From positions 5,332,001 through 5,396,000 of the forward strand of contig NZ_LT629786.1 in NCBI RefSeq assembly GCF_900105675.1: DNA of 64,000 nt, written 5' to 3'. This document shows, in pieces, positions 9,321 through 18,755 of the stretch (the first letter of the stretch is position 1; each line of letters begins with the position of its first letter). The notes beneath the pieces are model-generated. The model saw only the letters and a program-made list of their open reading frames with translations, was not told the origin of the DNA and did no database searches. This stretch comes from Pseudomonas synxantha (GTDB lineage: Bacteria; Pseudomonadota; Gammaproteobacteria; Pseudomonadales; Pseudomonadaceae). Made by a program: the position numbers and the translations under genes.

Positions 9321-9411
9321 ATGTGGGAAGGGGCTTGCCCCGATTACGGTATGTCAGTCACCAAATAGTTGACTGGACTACCGCTATCGGAGGCAAGCCC
9401 CCTCCCACATT
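9321..9411. repeat. paired REP element (REPIN-like)
   Basis: Two inverted copies of the ATGTGGGA-GGGGCTTGC palindrome enclose about 50 bp. The outer pairing extends further, through AAAACCAATGTGGGA and TCCCACATTGTTTT. It sits between the stops of two convergent units, the usual place for these non-autonomous repeats. Confidence 0.85.
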
Positions 9412-9437
9412 GTTTTGTGTTGCTGGCGGGATTTGCG

Positions 9438-9721
9438 TTACAGCCCACCAGTGGCGTTGAAGCCAACGCCCAGCACCGTCAACACCGACAAGGGCAACAA
9501 CAGCGTGTCGAGCAATGCACTGGCCGGCAGGTCGACATGGGGATAGCGCGGCGCCTCGGCGCCAAAGCGGTCCTTGGCGCAACAGCCGCCATTGATCGCA
9601 TACAAATCCAGGCGCGTACCTGCATACACCACCGGCGCGCCAGGTTGCGCGGCGTCCAGGGTGCGCGCCGTGGGCAGCCCATCAGTTGCAGCGCCAGCAA
9701 TAGCAGCAGCGTTTTATTCAT
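9438..9721 (-). pseudogene. YceK/YidQ-family lipoprotein gene with a one-base frameshift
   Basis: The start codes [16 protein letters not shown], a lipoprotein signal ending in its lipobox Cys. Just after this Cys the frame is lost. From about 9673 down to 9438 another frame gives TARTLDAAQPGAPVVYAGTR, then YAINGGCCAKDRFG and LLLPLSVLTVLGVGFNATGGL, the conserved YceK-like body. One extra base between GGCTGC and ACGGCG would restore a protein of about 94 aa. This is either a recent loss or a sequencing error. The start overlaps the end of ubiX by 8 bp, so it was the third gene of mpl-ubiX-yceK. Confidence 0.8.
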
Positions 9722-10343
9722 CGCCGCCCAAATGGTGCTCGCCCCAGCGCGGCAGCATGTCCTGGGGAATGTTCAGCAGGTTGAGGATGCGCGCCACCAC
9801 GAAGTCCACCAGGTCATCAATGGTCTGCGGCTGGTGATAGAAGCCCGGCGAAGCCGGCAAAATGGTCACGCCCATGTTCGACAACTTGAGCATGTGCTCC
9901 AGGTGGATGCTTGAATACGGCGCTTCGCGGGGCACCAGGATCAATTGGCGGCGCTCCTTCAAGGTCACGTCCGCTGCCCGTTCGATCAGGTTGTTGCAAG
10001 CCCCCGTGGCAATTGCCGACAGGGTGCCGGTGGAGCACGGCACCACCACCATCGCCGCAGGCGCACCGGAACCGGAAGCTACGGGCGACATCCAGTCTTC
10101 CTTGCCGTAGACCTTGATCTGCCCTGCCGCTGCGCCGGTGTACTCGGTGAGGAACGCCTGCATCGTCTGCACCTTGGCTGGCAGTGCGACATCGGTCTCG
10201 GTAGCCATTACCAACTGCGCCGCCTTGGAGATCAGGAAGTGCACCTCCCGGTCCTCGCGCACCAGGCAATCCAGCAAGCGCAAGCCATATGGCGCGCCGG
10301 ACGCGCCGGTCATCGCCAAGGTGATGCGTTCCGGGCCGCTCAT
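9714..10343 (-). CDS. ubiX: flavin prenyltransferase UbiX
   Basis: Makes prenylated FMN, the cofactor of the decarboxylase UbiD in ubiquinone synthesis. The 209 aa protein shows the family start [19 protein letters not shown], the flavin/phosphate region [16 protein letters not shown], and the end segment [20 protein letters not shown]. The ATG overlaps the mpl stop by 4 bp, so the pair is translationally coupled. Confidence 0.95.
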   Translation of the reverse strand: MSGPERITLAMTGASGAPYGLRLLDCLVREDREVHFLISKAAQLVMATETDVALPAKVQTMQAFLTEYTGAAAGQIKVYGKEDWMSPVASGSGAPAAMVVVPCSTGTLSAIATGACNNLIERAADVTLKERRQLILVPREAPYSSIHLEHMLKLSNMGVTILPASPGFYHQPQTIDDLVDFVVARILNLLNIPQDMLPRWGEHHLGGDE

Positions 10344-11689
10344 TTCAGCGCCTCGGCCAATTTGCCATGCAGGCCGCCGAAGCCGCCGTTGCTCATGATC
10401 ACTACGTGGGTGCCCGGCTTGGCGTGATGCTTGACCTGTTCAATGATGGCTTCCAGGGAATCGCACACCACCGACGGCACGGTGCACAACGCAGCAATCG
10501 CTGGCAGGTCCCAGCCAAGGTTGGCCGGTGCGTACCACACCACCTGGTCGGCATCGTTGACGCTTTCCGGCAGGCCATCGCGGTGCGCGCCGAGCTTCAT
10601 TGAGTTGGAACGGGGCTCAACGATCGCAATGATCTGGGCGCCTCCGACGCGCTTGCGCAGGCCATCCAGGGTGGTGGCAATCGCGGTTGGGTGATGGGCA
10701 AAGTCGTCGTAGATGGTAATCCCATTCACGTCCGCTACTTTCTCCATGCGGCGCTTCACGCTTTTGAATGCGCTCAATGCCGCAATGCCCATGGCTGGCA
10801 CTACGCCTACATGCCGAGCTGCGGCCAGCGTCACCAAGGCGTTGGCCACATTATGCTGGCCGGTCATGCCCCAATCGACAATGCCTTGAGCTTCGCCTTC
10901 GAACAGCACTTCAAAGCGCGAACCATCTTCGCTGAGCAACCTGGCCTGCCACTGCCCGCCGGCACCGGTGGTCTGTACCGGGGTCCAGCAGCCCATGTCG
11001 ATCACACGCTGCAAGGCCGGCTCGGTAGTCGGATGGATAACCAGGCCTTCACTCGGGATGGTACGCACCAAGTGATGGAACTGCCGCTCAATGGCCGGCA
11101 GGTCGGGAAAGATATCGGCGTGATCGAACTCAAGGTTATTCAGGATCGCTGTGCGCGGGCGGTAATGCACGAACTTGGAGCGCTTATCAAAAAAGGCGCT
11201 GTCGTATTCGTCCGCCTCAATCACGAAAAACGGCGTATCACCCAGCCGCGCTGAGACCGAAAAATTCTGCGGCACACCGCCGATCAGGAAACCAGGGCTC
11301 ATGCCCGCATGCTCCAGCACCCAGGCCAGCATGCTGCTGGTGGTGGTCTTGCCGTGGGTGCCGGCCACTGCAAGTACCCAACGGCCCTGCAACACATGGT
11401 CCGCCAGCCACTGAGGCCCTGAGACATAAGGCAAGCCCTTGTTCAGTACATACTCGACCGCTGGGTTGCCGCGGGACATGGCGTTGCCGATCACCACCAG
11501 GTCCGGGACGGGGTCGAACTGCGCCGGGTCATAACCTTGGGTCAACGCGATACCCTGCGCCTCGAGTTGCGTGCTCATGGGCGGGTAGACATTGGCATCA
11601 GAGCCGGTGACGTGATGGCCCAGTTCTTTGGCCAGGACCGCCATCGAACCCATGAAAGTGCCGCAAATACCGAGAATATGAATGTGCAT
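10340..11689 (-). CDS. mpl: UDP-N-acetylmuramate:L-alanyl-gamma-D-glutamyl-meso-diaminopimelate ligase
   Basis: Murein peptide recycling ligase: it joins the recovered tripeptide to UDP-MurNAc. The 449 aa protein has the Mur ligase layout: N-terminal Rossmann-like [18 protein letters not shown]-binding [15 protein letters not shown] near residue 105-120, then the middle domain ([15 protein letters not shown]) and the C-terminal domain ([13 protein letters not shown]). I moved the start to 11689, where the conserved [11 protein letters not shown] begins; the frame itself is open 18 codons further. Confidence 0.95.
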   Translation of the reverse strand: MHIHILGICGTFMGSMAVLAKELGHHVTGSDANVYPPMSTQLEAQGIALTQGYDPAQFDPVPDLVVIGNAMSRGNPAVEYVLNKGLPYVSGPQWLADHVLQGRWVLAVAGTHGKTTTSSMLAWVLEHAGMSPGFLIGGVPQNFSVSARLGDTPFFVIEADEYDSAFFDKRSKFVHYRPRTAILNNLEFDHADIFPDLPAIERQFHHLVRTIPSEGLVIHPTTEPALQRVIDMGCWTPVQTTGAGGQWQARLLSEDGSRFEVLFEGEAQGIVDWGMTGQHNVANALVTLAAARHVGVVPAMGIAALSAFKSVKRRMEKVADVNGITIYDDFAHHPTAIATTLDGLRKRVGGAQIIAIVEPRSNSMKLGAHRDGLPESVNDADQVVWYAPANLGWDLPAIAALCTVPSVVCDSLEAIIEQVKHHAKPGTHVVIMSNGGFGGLHGKLAEALK

Positions 11690-11924
11690 AGTCGACCTCG
11701 TAAAACATCGAGGCAGGTTAGCGTAACGTGAGTAAAGTCGCACTCTTTAGCTTTGGCTCCCGCTATGCAGGGCTTGCCAGGGAGGTGCCAGCTCTCGGGC
11801 TTGCTGGATATAAAGCGCCACTCGCGCACTGATTAAATGGTGACCTATTCGTACGCTGAGTGGCGAAAATCACAAACACACTCAAAAAATCGAGGAAGAT
11901 TTACCCTGATAATTCAGGAAAGAT

Positions 11925-11949
11925 CAAAAAGCCCACCATTCGATGGGCT
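11925..11949 (-). terminator. Rho-independent terminator for the 321 aa gene
   Basis: Read on the minus strand, AGCCCA and TGGGCT form a stem around TCGAATGG, followed by TTTTTGATC. It lies 19 bp after the stop of the 321 aa gene, in the right place and orientation to end its transcript. Confidence 0.75.
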
Positions 11950-11967
11950 CTGCTGATATGACCGACC

Positions 11968-12933
11968 TTAGCCGGTGCCCGCAATCTTCGATTTCAGCGA
12001 GCCCATCAACGCAGAAAGGACTGCCATACGGGTCTCCATGGCGATTGCACGGGGCTTGATATCATCTTCGTCAGCCCCCGTGAAAGCGGGCTGAAACGGA
12101 ATATTGTGCTTGCGCGCTTCTTTAGCGAACTCGCCCTCGGCAAAGTCAAGCATGGCTCCAAGCGCATCCAGACGCGTGTCGTTATCCAGCATCAGCCATT
12201 TCACCGATATAGGAACAGGCTCCTCATTACGCAGTTCGCCCAAGGTATTGACGATCTTAAATACACTGCTTTGAATATGATCGACGATCCGGCCCTCTTC
12301 TACACTTTGTACGGTGGCATTGGCGGGTGGAGGGTTGATAATTGGCTTGAGCGCTTCGTTAGCAGTTCCGGCAATAAACAATCCCATCGTACTAAAGGGC
12401 GCGCTGATTGCTGTGGTGATGGCAGCGGTCTTGAGGAGCGTCTTGGTCGTGGGCGGAAGCGCTGTCTCTTTGGCTTTCACCAGTTCATCGGCATTCTTCT
12501 CAAGCTTGGCCGCAGAAAAGGGCTCGACCTCCTGCCCATCGACTCGTCCTGCCGTGGGCTGGCCAAATAACTTGTCGCGAGCTTCAGCGTCTTTACGGGC
12601 TTGCCATTCTTTTTGCTGTTTGGCTTTGTATTCGACCATCGCTGGCGATTGATAAATACTTCCCTGACTAGCTTCCCCCGGTAGTCGGGTGCCTACCGAA
12701 TGCCCTGGCCCCTCGAAGCTTCCAACTTTGGAATCAACGAACGCTTGATCTAGCGTTCGGTCGAGGCTCCCTGACTTGCTGCTGCCAGGTGTGTCGCCTA
12801 CTTTCGGGGCGTCTAAAGACCGAGTCGGAATTGGAGTACTGCCTCGCGCCCCGCCCATAACGCTGTCTAAAAACCCGCCTATTCTTGAATACTTTGTGTG
12901 CAGGTGGGCCTGTGTAGAAATTGAAAGTATCAT
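11968..12933 (-). CDS. unrecognised 321 aa protein, effector-like
   Basis: I do not recognise this protein. Residues 1-110 are rich in Ser, Gly, Thr and Pro without hydrophobic segments (SKSGSLDRTLDQ, then GTRLPGEASQG), like the secretion regions of type III or other exported effectors. A charged helix follows (EYKAKQQKEWQARKDAEARD), then one hydrophobic stretch near residues 170-190 (TAAITTAISAPFSTMGLFI) and an acidic helical C-terminus. The gene is AT-richer than its neighbours. AGGTAAC lies just upstream of the ATG. It lies 152 bp after the 1075 aa gene on the same strand. A structural partner or effector role is a guess. Confidence 0.6.
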   Translation of the reverse strand: MILSISTQAHLHTKYSRIGGFLDSVMGGARGSTPIPTRSLDAPKVGDTPGSSKSGSLDRTLDQAFVDSKVGSFEGPGHSVGTRLPGEASQGSIYQSPAMVEYKAKQQKEWQARKDAEARDKLFGQPTAGRVDGQEVEPFSAAKLEKNADELVKAKETALPPTTKTLLKTAAITTAISAPFSTMGLFIAGTANEALKPIINPPPANATVQSVEEGRIVDHIQSSVFKIVNTLGELRNEEPVPISVKWLMLDNDTRLDALGAMLDFAEGEFAKEARKHNIPFQPAFTGADEDDIKPRAIAMETRMAVLSALMGSLKSKIAGTG

Positions 12934-13085
12934 AATGAGTTACCTGATGATTAATAATTATTAGAAAGCCATCCATTACCTTCATTTGATAAGTGAGCAA
13001 TATGCCGGAAACAGTTCCTGCTCTTCATTAATAAAAATATCGAAACACACCTACTGCCCAAGCAGCATTAAATACCAACCCAGCA

Positions 13086-16000
13086 CTATTTTTCCAAGGC
13101 ACTAACAACACCAAACTGCGCAGCTTGCACACCAAAAGGCGTCTTGGTAATAACATTATATGCATACCACCCTCCGGCTTTCAGGATCGCAACGGTGGGT
13201 CGCCACACATTATCTTCCGCCGACTTGAAAAACCCTTTGACGATATCGCCCTCCTTGTAAGCTTTGGAGACATCATAACTTTTATAATTTCCTCTGAGCT
13301 TTGACAGCACCTCATCGCTTTTTCCCGCGATGTGTTTGATATCCCGATAGCCCGCGTGCGCGCCCTTATTCAAGTTTTTAGCAATATCTACAGTATCGGT
13401 GTACCCCACCGACGCACCAACACCGGCAAATACTCCGCGCATGAGAATAGTCAGCAAGCCTTTGCCTGCCTTGGATGCTTTACGACCAGCATTGGCGGCC
13501 GGAAGGGCAAAACCTAAAATATCGAAACCGATATTAAACACTGCCCCCTTGATATCCCCTTTAATCGCATCTTGAACTCCATCATAAAAAGGCACGAGGC
13601 TCAGGAAAAACTCCTTGAGGTTTTCATCAATTGCCCGCCCTTTCTCAATCTCCGTAACTCCCGCAGCCTTGAGCTTGAGATCCTCATAAGGCTGCACAGA
13701 GAAACTACCCACTGCCTGAGCAAGCGCATTGGTTTTTTTTGAGAAGTAGGAGCCCGGCATGTCACCCGTCACATCTGGTGGGTCACGATCTTCGTTGAGC
13801 GTTCCATAGGCGTTGTAAACATGCAATGAGCCCGGAACATAGCCCTTGCCTTGGTCGCTGAAATACGAACTGTCGTCAAAGCCGGTTCGGCTACCTGCAA
13901 CCGTATTTTCCTTGACAACTCGCCCTTCGAAAGGAAGAACGTTATAGGTAGAAACGTTACCCCCCCCGTCCACCACTTTCATCAATAAACCCTGAGTCCC
14001 CTTAAGCGCTTTAAGTTCCTGCTCGGTGGGCTCTCTAGGCCAAAACCTCATGCTGGTAAGCACTTCAAGTGGAGAGGGGACTCTATCTAGAAAAGGACGA
14101 GATACTTCGAAAAAGCTCACGTCCGACTGGCTAATCTTTTCTCGATCGGCAATTGGCAACAATGAAAGCTGATATTTAAACTGGATACCCCATGCACTCT
14201 CATGGGTTTTCCGATAATCCTGGAACGCCGCAGAAAATACTTGGTTGATGTCAGGCTCAAGTTCCTCAATGCGAGACTTAACCTTACTGTATGGAAATTT
14301 GTTTTCGTCCAATGACTTCCATTTACCCACCTTGACAGGCCCACTCATGTAAATATCAAGCAGCGACAACGGTGCATGCTTCACCTCCGTGTCCTGCAGC
14401 ACTTTGAGGGTCGAGTCAATATCGGGAAAAACGCGCCTGAGCTCCTCCAAGGCCAAGGCCTCTCGGGTTTTGGGGAGTGTTTTCAATACTTCACTCGCCC
14501 ATGAAATTTCTCTTACCTGTTTGATGGATGCTTGCCTTATCCGCTCGAGCTCAGTCGTCGTAACGGTAAACTTCGAATTGTTTACAGTGATTCTGTTCGC
14601 GAAGCCCCAGGCGACAATAGCGTCGTGCATTGCCGCGCTCAACTCGCTCTCGCCCTCAAACGAAACAGGCGGCACCTTACCAAAAGCCATCACTTGGCTA
14701 TAGGTCATGTTTGCCGATGCACCAGGTACTTGCAGCTCAATACGCATTACTTGAATGCAAAAATTCATCCATGCAGCAGAGCCATAAATAATGCCGGGCG
14801 GTATGTTTTTTACCAAGAATTCAGGAGCAACCGCCGATAGTAGTAAGCGCGCAGACAATGCAGCCAATTCAACCCCAACCCTGGGTTCAAGATGAGCGAC
14901 AAAGCGTTTGACGATTTCAGCGGGAGAGGCGCCAATATTATCTTTGTGATACAGGTCATAGCCCGCCACATTGAAACGCGATTTGTCCGCACTGGCATCC
15001 AGCTCATGTACCAATGCGGCGTTCACATTTTCAATTGCGCTGGTCGAGGTTTTGATCGACTTGAGCGTGTTTTGAATATCCTCACCCAGCGCCAGCGCCT
15101 TGGGCGAGCGAATGAGCTGATCCATTATCAACGCGGGGTGATCTGCGATCATTTGGCTGGTGGCGTGGGGAAGCGCCTTGATCAACAAGCTTAATACACT
15201 GCTTGCACCTGGCCCGGTCTGCGTACCAGGCACCTGGGCAAGTTGCTGTCTCTTCCACTCATCCACCAAGCCTTGCCTCTTGCGCAAGGCAGTACGGCCC
15301 AACTTTATGCTCAACTGCTTGGTACCCCCCGACTCAATACCTGGTGCCCGATGAGCGAGGTCAACGGACAACCCCAGTGCCGTTTCAAGCGCCTGTTCAC
15401 TATTGACGGGTACCTTGTTGCCTTCCAGCGTGAGGATTTGTGCGGCACTCATCTCACTGCGCTGTTCGCTGGCGAACAGGCTTGAACGAGGGTCAATGGG
15501 AATCTTGACTGCATCCAGGGCAATATGCCCACTGGCATCATCTACCTGGGTGCGCAACGCCGTAATAAGCGCATGACGATTAGCGTTATCCCCCAGCGCC
15601 TGCCGGTGTGCAGACAACGCTTCATCAGAACGCGGCGTTACATAGTTATCGGGTAAGTCAAAGCCAGGCTTTTCGAGCAACTGCCGAATACGGGCATGCA
15701 CTTCAGTCGTGCTAGAGCTCTTGGGCTCGCCGTAAAACTGCTCGACCACAACAAGCGGTACTTGGTCGTCACGTCCGTATAACGGGCATACAAATGTCTG
15801 CCCGGTTTCTGGCGCAAACACTTTGGAAATGGACAATAACGTGCGCGAAATATCGGACCACCCTGAATCATCTGATAACGAAAAGGTTTTGATCGCACCG
15901 CCGACATAACCAGAGATTTCACCGCGTGATGGATTGACTTTCAAATAGCCCGTGTTGAGATTTTGCTCCCGGGCCCATGCCAGAAACCCTGGCTCTTTGA

Positions 16001-16313
16001 ACGCGTGATCCAACTGTGTACGCCAACGTCCCACGGTCGATTCCCGGCGTACATCAACCAAAGGCGCGTGGCCAAACGTTTTGTTGATACCCGCAGCCAA
16101 TGTCTTGGCATAAGATCTTGACACTTCTGCATCGGCGCCAGCCCGTGAAAATGCCGTTGGCCCGCCAGCGCGTTCGGGCAGCTCGGTGCGGGTGTCAGCC
16201 CGCAATTCATCTGCAGCATGATCGCGATGCGTGCCAATTATCTCTGTAACGGGTGCCAGAACGGCGTTGAAAGCGGATGGGAGCAGAGGCGCGGAGAGTT
16301 TTGGAATAGTCAT
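13086..16313 (-). CDS. large unrecognised protein (1075 aa), putative secreted toxin/effector
   Basis: Function unknown. It is soluble and polar for about 850 residues, with an Arg/Asp-rich N-terminus (THRDHAADELRADTRTELPE). A segment near residue 900 (LSLVPFYDGVQDAIKGDIKGA) is followed by a Gly/Ala-rich hydrophobic stretch (FNIGFDILGFALPAANAGRKA, shortened here). This resembles the C-terminal part of large Pseudomonas toxins, often annotated dermonecrotic-toxin-like; I infer this by eye. It has no Sec signal, RHS repeats or obvious catalytic motif. AAGGGTG precedes the ATG. The sequence is AT-richer than the surrounding core, and no Hrp box was visible upstream. Confidence 0.6.
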   Translation of the reverse strand: MTIPKLSAPLLPSAFNAVLAPVTEIIGTHRDHAADELRADTRTELPERAGGPTAFSRAGADAEVSRSYAKTLAAGINKTFGHAPLVDVRRESTVGRWRTQLDHAFKEPGFLAWAREQNLNTGYLKVNPSRGEISGYVGGAIKTFSLSDDSGWSDISRTLLSISKVFAPETGQTFVCPLYGRDDQVPLVVVEQFYGEPKSSSTTEVHARIRQLLEKPGFDLPDNYVTPRSDEALSAHRQALGDNANRHALITALRTQVDDASGHIALDAVKIPIDPRSSLFASEQRSEMSAAQILTLEGNKVPVNSEQALETALGLSVDLAHRAPGIESGGTKQLSIKLGRTALRKRQGLVDEWKRQQLAQVPGTQTGPGASSVLSLLIKALPHATSQMIADHPALIMDQLIRSPKALALGEDIQNTLKSIKTSTSAIENVNAALVHELDASADKSRFNVAGYDLYHKDNIGASPAEIVKRFVAHLEPRVGVELAALSARLLLSAVAPEFLVKNIPPGIIYGSAAWMNFCIQVMRIELQVPGASANMTYSQVMAFGKVPPVSFEGESELSAAMHDAIVAWGFANRITVNNSKFTVTTTELERIRQASIKQVREISWASEVLKTLPKTREALALEELRRVFPDIDSTLKVLQDTEVKHAPLSLLDIYMSGPVKVGKWKSLDENKFPYSKVKSRIEELEPDINQVFSAAFQDYRKTHESAWGIQFKYQLSLLPIADREKISQSDVSFFEVSRPFLDRVPSPLEVLTSMRFWPREPTEQELKALKGTQGLLMKVVDGGGNVSTYNVLPFEGRVVKENTVAGSRTGFDDSSYFSDQGKGYVPGSLHVYNAYGTLNEDRDPPDVTGDMPGSYFSKKTNALAQAVGSFSVQPYEDLKLKAAGVTEIEKGRAIDENLKEFFLSLVPFYDGVQDAIKGDIKGAVFNIGFDILGFALPAANAGRKASKAGKGLLTILMRGVFAGVGASVGYTDTVDIAKNLNKGAHAGYRDIKHIAGKSDEVLSKLRGNYKSYDVSKAYKEGDIVKGFFKSAEDNVWRPTVAILKAGGWYAYNVITKTPFGVQAAQFGVVSALEK

Positions 16314-16573
16314 GATTCACCCTTAGTGCAGACATTAAGATTTCCTGTAAAGGAGCCTTCATACATGTCCTTAGTGGATCATTGAAAAAAAATCGCGCGG
16401 TTAAACCTCGACCAAATAAGACAGCCCTCAAAAAACCGCAACTCAACGCGCTTGCACACTGCGAATATCAAGGGCTCAGTATATTTTCAACAATATGATA
16501 CCAATACGCCTGTCGCCACTTAAGACACACACGCATCACTCTTTAAAGAATAAAAGAGAAAACCGAACGTAGT

Positions 16574-18484
16574 CTAAACCCCGACATTTCGTGAGATCCC
16601 GTGCTTGCGCAACTTTCTATAAAGCGTATTGCGGCTTAAACCCAGGCTTGCAGCCGTTTGTGTCATGTGCCAACCCTGCCGCTCCAGTGTGCCAAGCAGT
16701 ACCAAGCGCTCCGCATCTTCCAGCGCCAGCCCGTTGTGGGTTCCCCTGGTCGGTTCGGTTCGGCCTTGACGCATTGTCGCGGGTAGATCTGCAACGCTGA
16801 CCGTGCCGCTCTCGTTCAGCGCGACCAACGTGCGCAGCACTGTGCGCAACTGCCGCACATTGCCTGGCCAAGCGTACGCCAGCAGGGCTTGGCGAGCCTG
16901 GACGTCGAGTACAACAGGCTGCGTCCCGGCTTCCTGTGCCAATAAAAAGTCGAGCAATTGGGCTTTGTCACTGCGCTCGCGCAGCGGCGGCAGCTCAATC
17001 TCCAGACCGTTGAGCCGGTAGTACAGATCCTCGCGAAAGCTGCCGTCTTGCATGCGCTCGAGCAAATTTCGGTGTGTGGCGCTGATGATCCGCACATTCA
17101 CAGCGTGCGGCTCACCGCCGATGGGCACCACCAGGCGATCCTCCAGCACTCTTAGCAGGCGCGTCTGCAACGCCAGCGGCATGTCGCCGATTTCGTCGAG
17201 AAACAGGGTGCCGCCATCGGCTTGTTGCAACTTGCCGCGCATGCCGTCTTTAAGGGCCCCAGTAAAACTGCCGCCGCGATAGCCGAACAATTCGCTTTCG
17301 ATCAGGCTTTCCGGAATGGCGGCGCAGTTGAGGGCGATAAAAGGTTTATTGGCACGCTGGCTGGCCTGGTGTATGGCCTTGGCGAAAGCCTCCTTGCCGG
17401 AACCCGTCTCACCATTGACCAGCAGCGGAACGTCGCGCTCGAAGACTCGCAGCGCCTTGCGAAACTCATTTTGCAAGGCCGGGTCGGCCAGGCAGATGCC
17501 GGGCATGCGCGGCGGCTCGGGCGCCTTGAAGACGGGGGGCGGCACAGGGCGCGGCTGACCGCGCAACGCGGCGAACAAGTGCCGCCCGTCGCGGCTGCGT
17601 AACGGCCAACTCGCGGTGGCATTGGCACTGGCGCGACCGAACAGTTGGTCCAGGGAGCAGTCGAAAAACGCCTCCACCGGTTGCCCCAGCAAGCCCCCGC
17701 GCACTTGCCCCAGCAGGTTCAACGCACTCTGGTTGACCGCGCAAATGCGCCCTTCCCCATCGAACGCCAACAGCCCTTCACTGAACAGGCCCACCGACTC
17801 GGCCTGCAGGTGGAAACGCAACAGCCAGTGGTGCTCAAAATGGCGCAGGAAGTAGCAACTCTCAATCATCTTCGCCGACAGGTTCACCAGCGCCATGGTA
17901 TGGAATTGGCTCTGGCGCGATACCGCTTCGCGTGCCGAGGACACATCGAGTACCGCCAGCAGCTCACCGTGGGGGTCGAACACCGGGCTTGCCGAGCAGG
18001 TCAGCCCGGTATGGCGGCCACGGAAGTGTTCATCGCGGTGAATGGTCAAGGACTGGCGCTCCACCAGGCAGGTGCCAATGCCGTTAGTGCCCTCGCAGGC
18101 TTCGCTCCAATCAGCGCCCAGCCATAGCCCGGCGCGCTCGAAAATCTTGCGTTCGGACGGCGCGGTAACGCAGTTGAGGATCACGCCCCGTGCGTCGGTG
18201 AGCAGAACCGCATGGCCGGCGCCGGAGAGCTGCTGATGCAGGCTGTTCATCTCGCTGCCGGCGATGTGCAGCACTTGGCGCAGGCGCTCGCGGCTTTCCA
18301 GCAGGCGGCCGTGTTCAAGCACCGTGGGGGCGATGGTCTGCGCAGGATCGAGGTGATAATCCTCCACGCAACGCAGCCAGGAACGAGCGATGGACGGATC
18401 GCTGCCCGGCCCCTGGGACAGCTCCTGTCCGCGGGTGACGGTCAAGACTTGCTGGGCATGGCGACTGAAATGATCGTTATGCAT
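16574..18484 (-). CDS. eatR: sigma-54-dependent activator of ethanolamine catabolism (EatR-like)
   Basis: A 636 aa enhancer-binding protein of the AcoR type: a GAF-like N-terminus (about 70-210), a PAS-like middle (about 230-300), an AAA+ domain with Walker A GETGSGKE, the sigma-54 contact loop GSFTGA (Ser in place of the usual first Ala), Walker [11 protein letters not shown], and a Fis-type HTH ([20 protein letters not shown]) at the end. It diverges from the aldehyde dehydrogenase and eat genes. In P. aeruginosa the orthologous PA4021 (EatR) with RpoN controls ethanolamine use. The ATG at 18484 follows a purine-rich leader; a longer frame to 18568 has a poor N-terminus. Confidence 0.88.
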   Translation of the reverse strand: MHNDHFSRHAQQVLTVTRGQELSQGPGSDPSIARSWLRCVEDYHLDPAQTIAPTVLEHGRLLESRERLRQVLHIAGSEMNSLHQQLSGAGHAVLLTDARGVILNCVTAPSERKIFERAGLWLGADWSEACEGTNGIGTCLVERQSLTIHRDEHFRGRHTGLTCSASPVFDPHGELLAVLDVSSAREAVSRQSQFHTMALVNLSAKMIESCYFLRHFEHHWLLRFHLQAESVGLFSEGLLAFDGEGRICAVNQSALNLLGQVRGGLLGQPVEAFFDCSLDQLFGRASANATASWPLRSRDGRHLFAALRGQPRPVPPPVFKAPEPPRMPGICLADPALQNEFRKALRVFERDVPLLVNGETGSGKEAFAKAIHQASQRANKPFIALNCAAIPESLIESELFGYRGGSFTGALKDGMRGKLQQADGGTLFLDEIGDMPLALQTRLLRVLEDRLVVPIGGEPHAVNVRIISATHRNLLERMQDGSFREDLYYRLNGLEIELPPLRERSDKAQLLDFLLAQEAGTQPVVLDVQARQALLAYAWPGNVRQLRTVLRTLVALNESGTVSVADLPATMRQGRTEPTRGTHNGLALEDAERLVLLGTLERQGWHMTQTAASLGLSRNTLYRKLRKHGISRNVGV

Positions 18485-18562
18485 ATTCTTATTATTCTCC
18501 CTGCGTGAGAGCGCCCAGCATCCCCCAGCCCTCTGCCCATTGCAATCCCGGGCCGACCCACC

Positions 18563-18623
18563 GGTCACAGGCTGTACCGTTTATGGCACAAACTGTCACA
18601 GCACCTGTACCACGAGGGTGACA
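18563..18623. promoter_or_regulatory. candidate upstream activator sites for EatR
   Basis: Two tandem imperfect palindromes share the parts GTCACAG and CTGTACC: 18564-18578 with a 1-bp spacer and 18595-18611 with a 3-bp spacer, about three helical turns apart. A GTGACA at 18618-18623 gives a third half-site. They lie 70-115 bp before the sigma-54 promoter, the usual enhancer distance. Confidence 0.5.
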
Positions 18624-18676
18624 ACGACGCAGAGCGCCAACGCCCAACCCGTTGATTTGACTGGCCGGCGCTGCAG

Positions 18677-18692
18677 TGGCCCAACCTTTGCT
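18677..18692 (+). promoter_or_regulatory. sigma-54 promoter of the aldehyde dehydrogenase gene
   Basis: TGGCCC-N5-TTGCT matches the -24/-12 consensus TGGCAC-N5-TTGCW at every position but one. It lies 64 bp before the ATG at 18756 and points toward the ethanolamine genes. The adjacent EatR-like activator fits this promoter type. Confidence 0.82.
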
Positions 18693-18755
18693 CTACGCTT
18701 TATCACGCGCTTGTCGCGATGTACTCCAATAAACATAAAAGCAGGAGATGCCACC

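Noticed and set aside
9321..9411. CRISPR-like repeat pair
   Set aside because: Only two inverted copies per site, no regular spacers; a REP pair explains it.
16314..16573. Hrp box before the 1075 aa gene, which would mark a type III effector
   Set aside because: No GGAACC-N15/16-CCAC on the minus strand.
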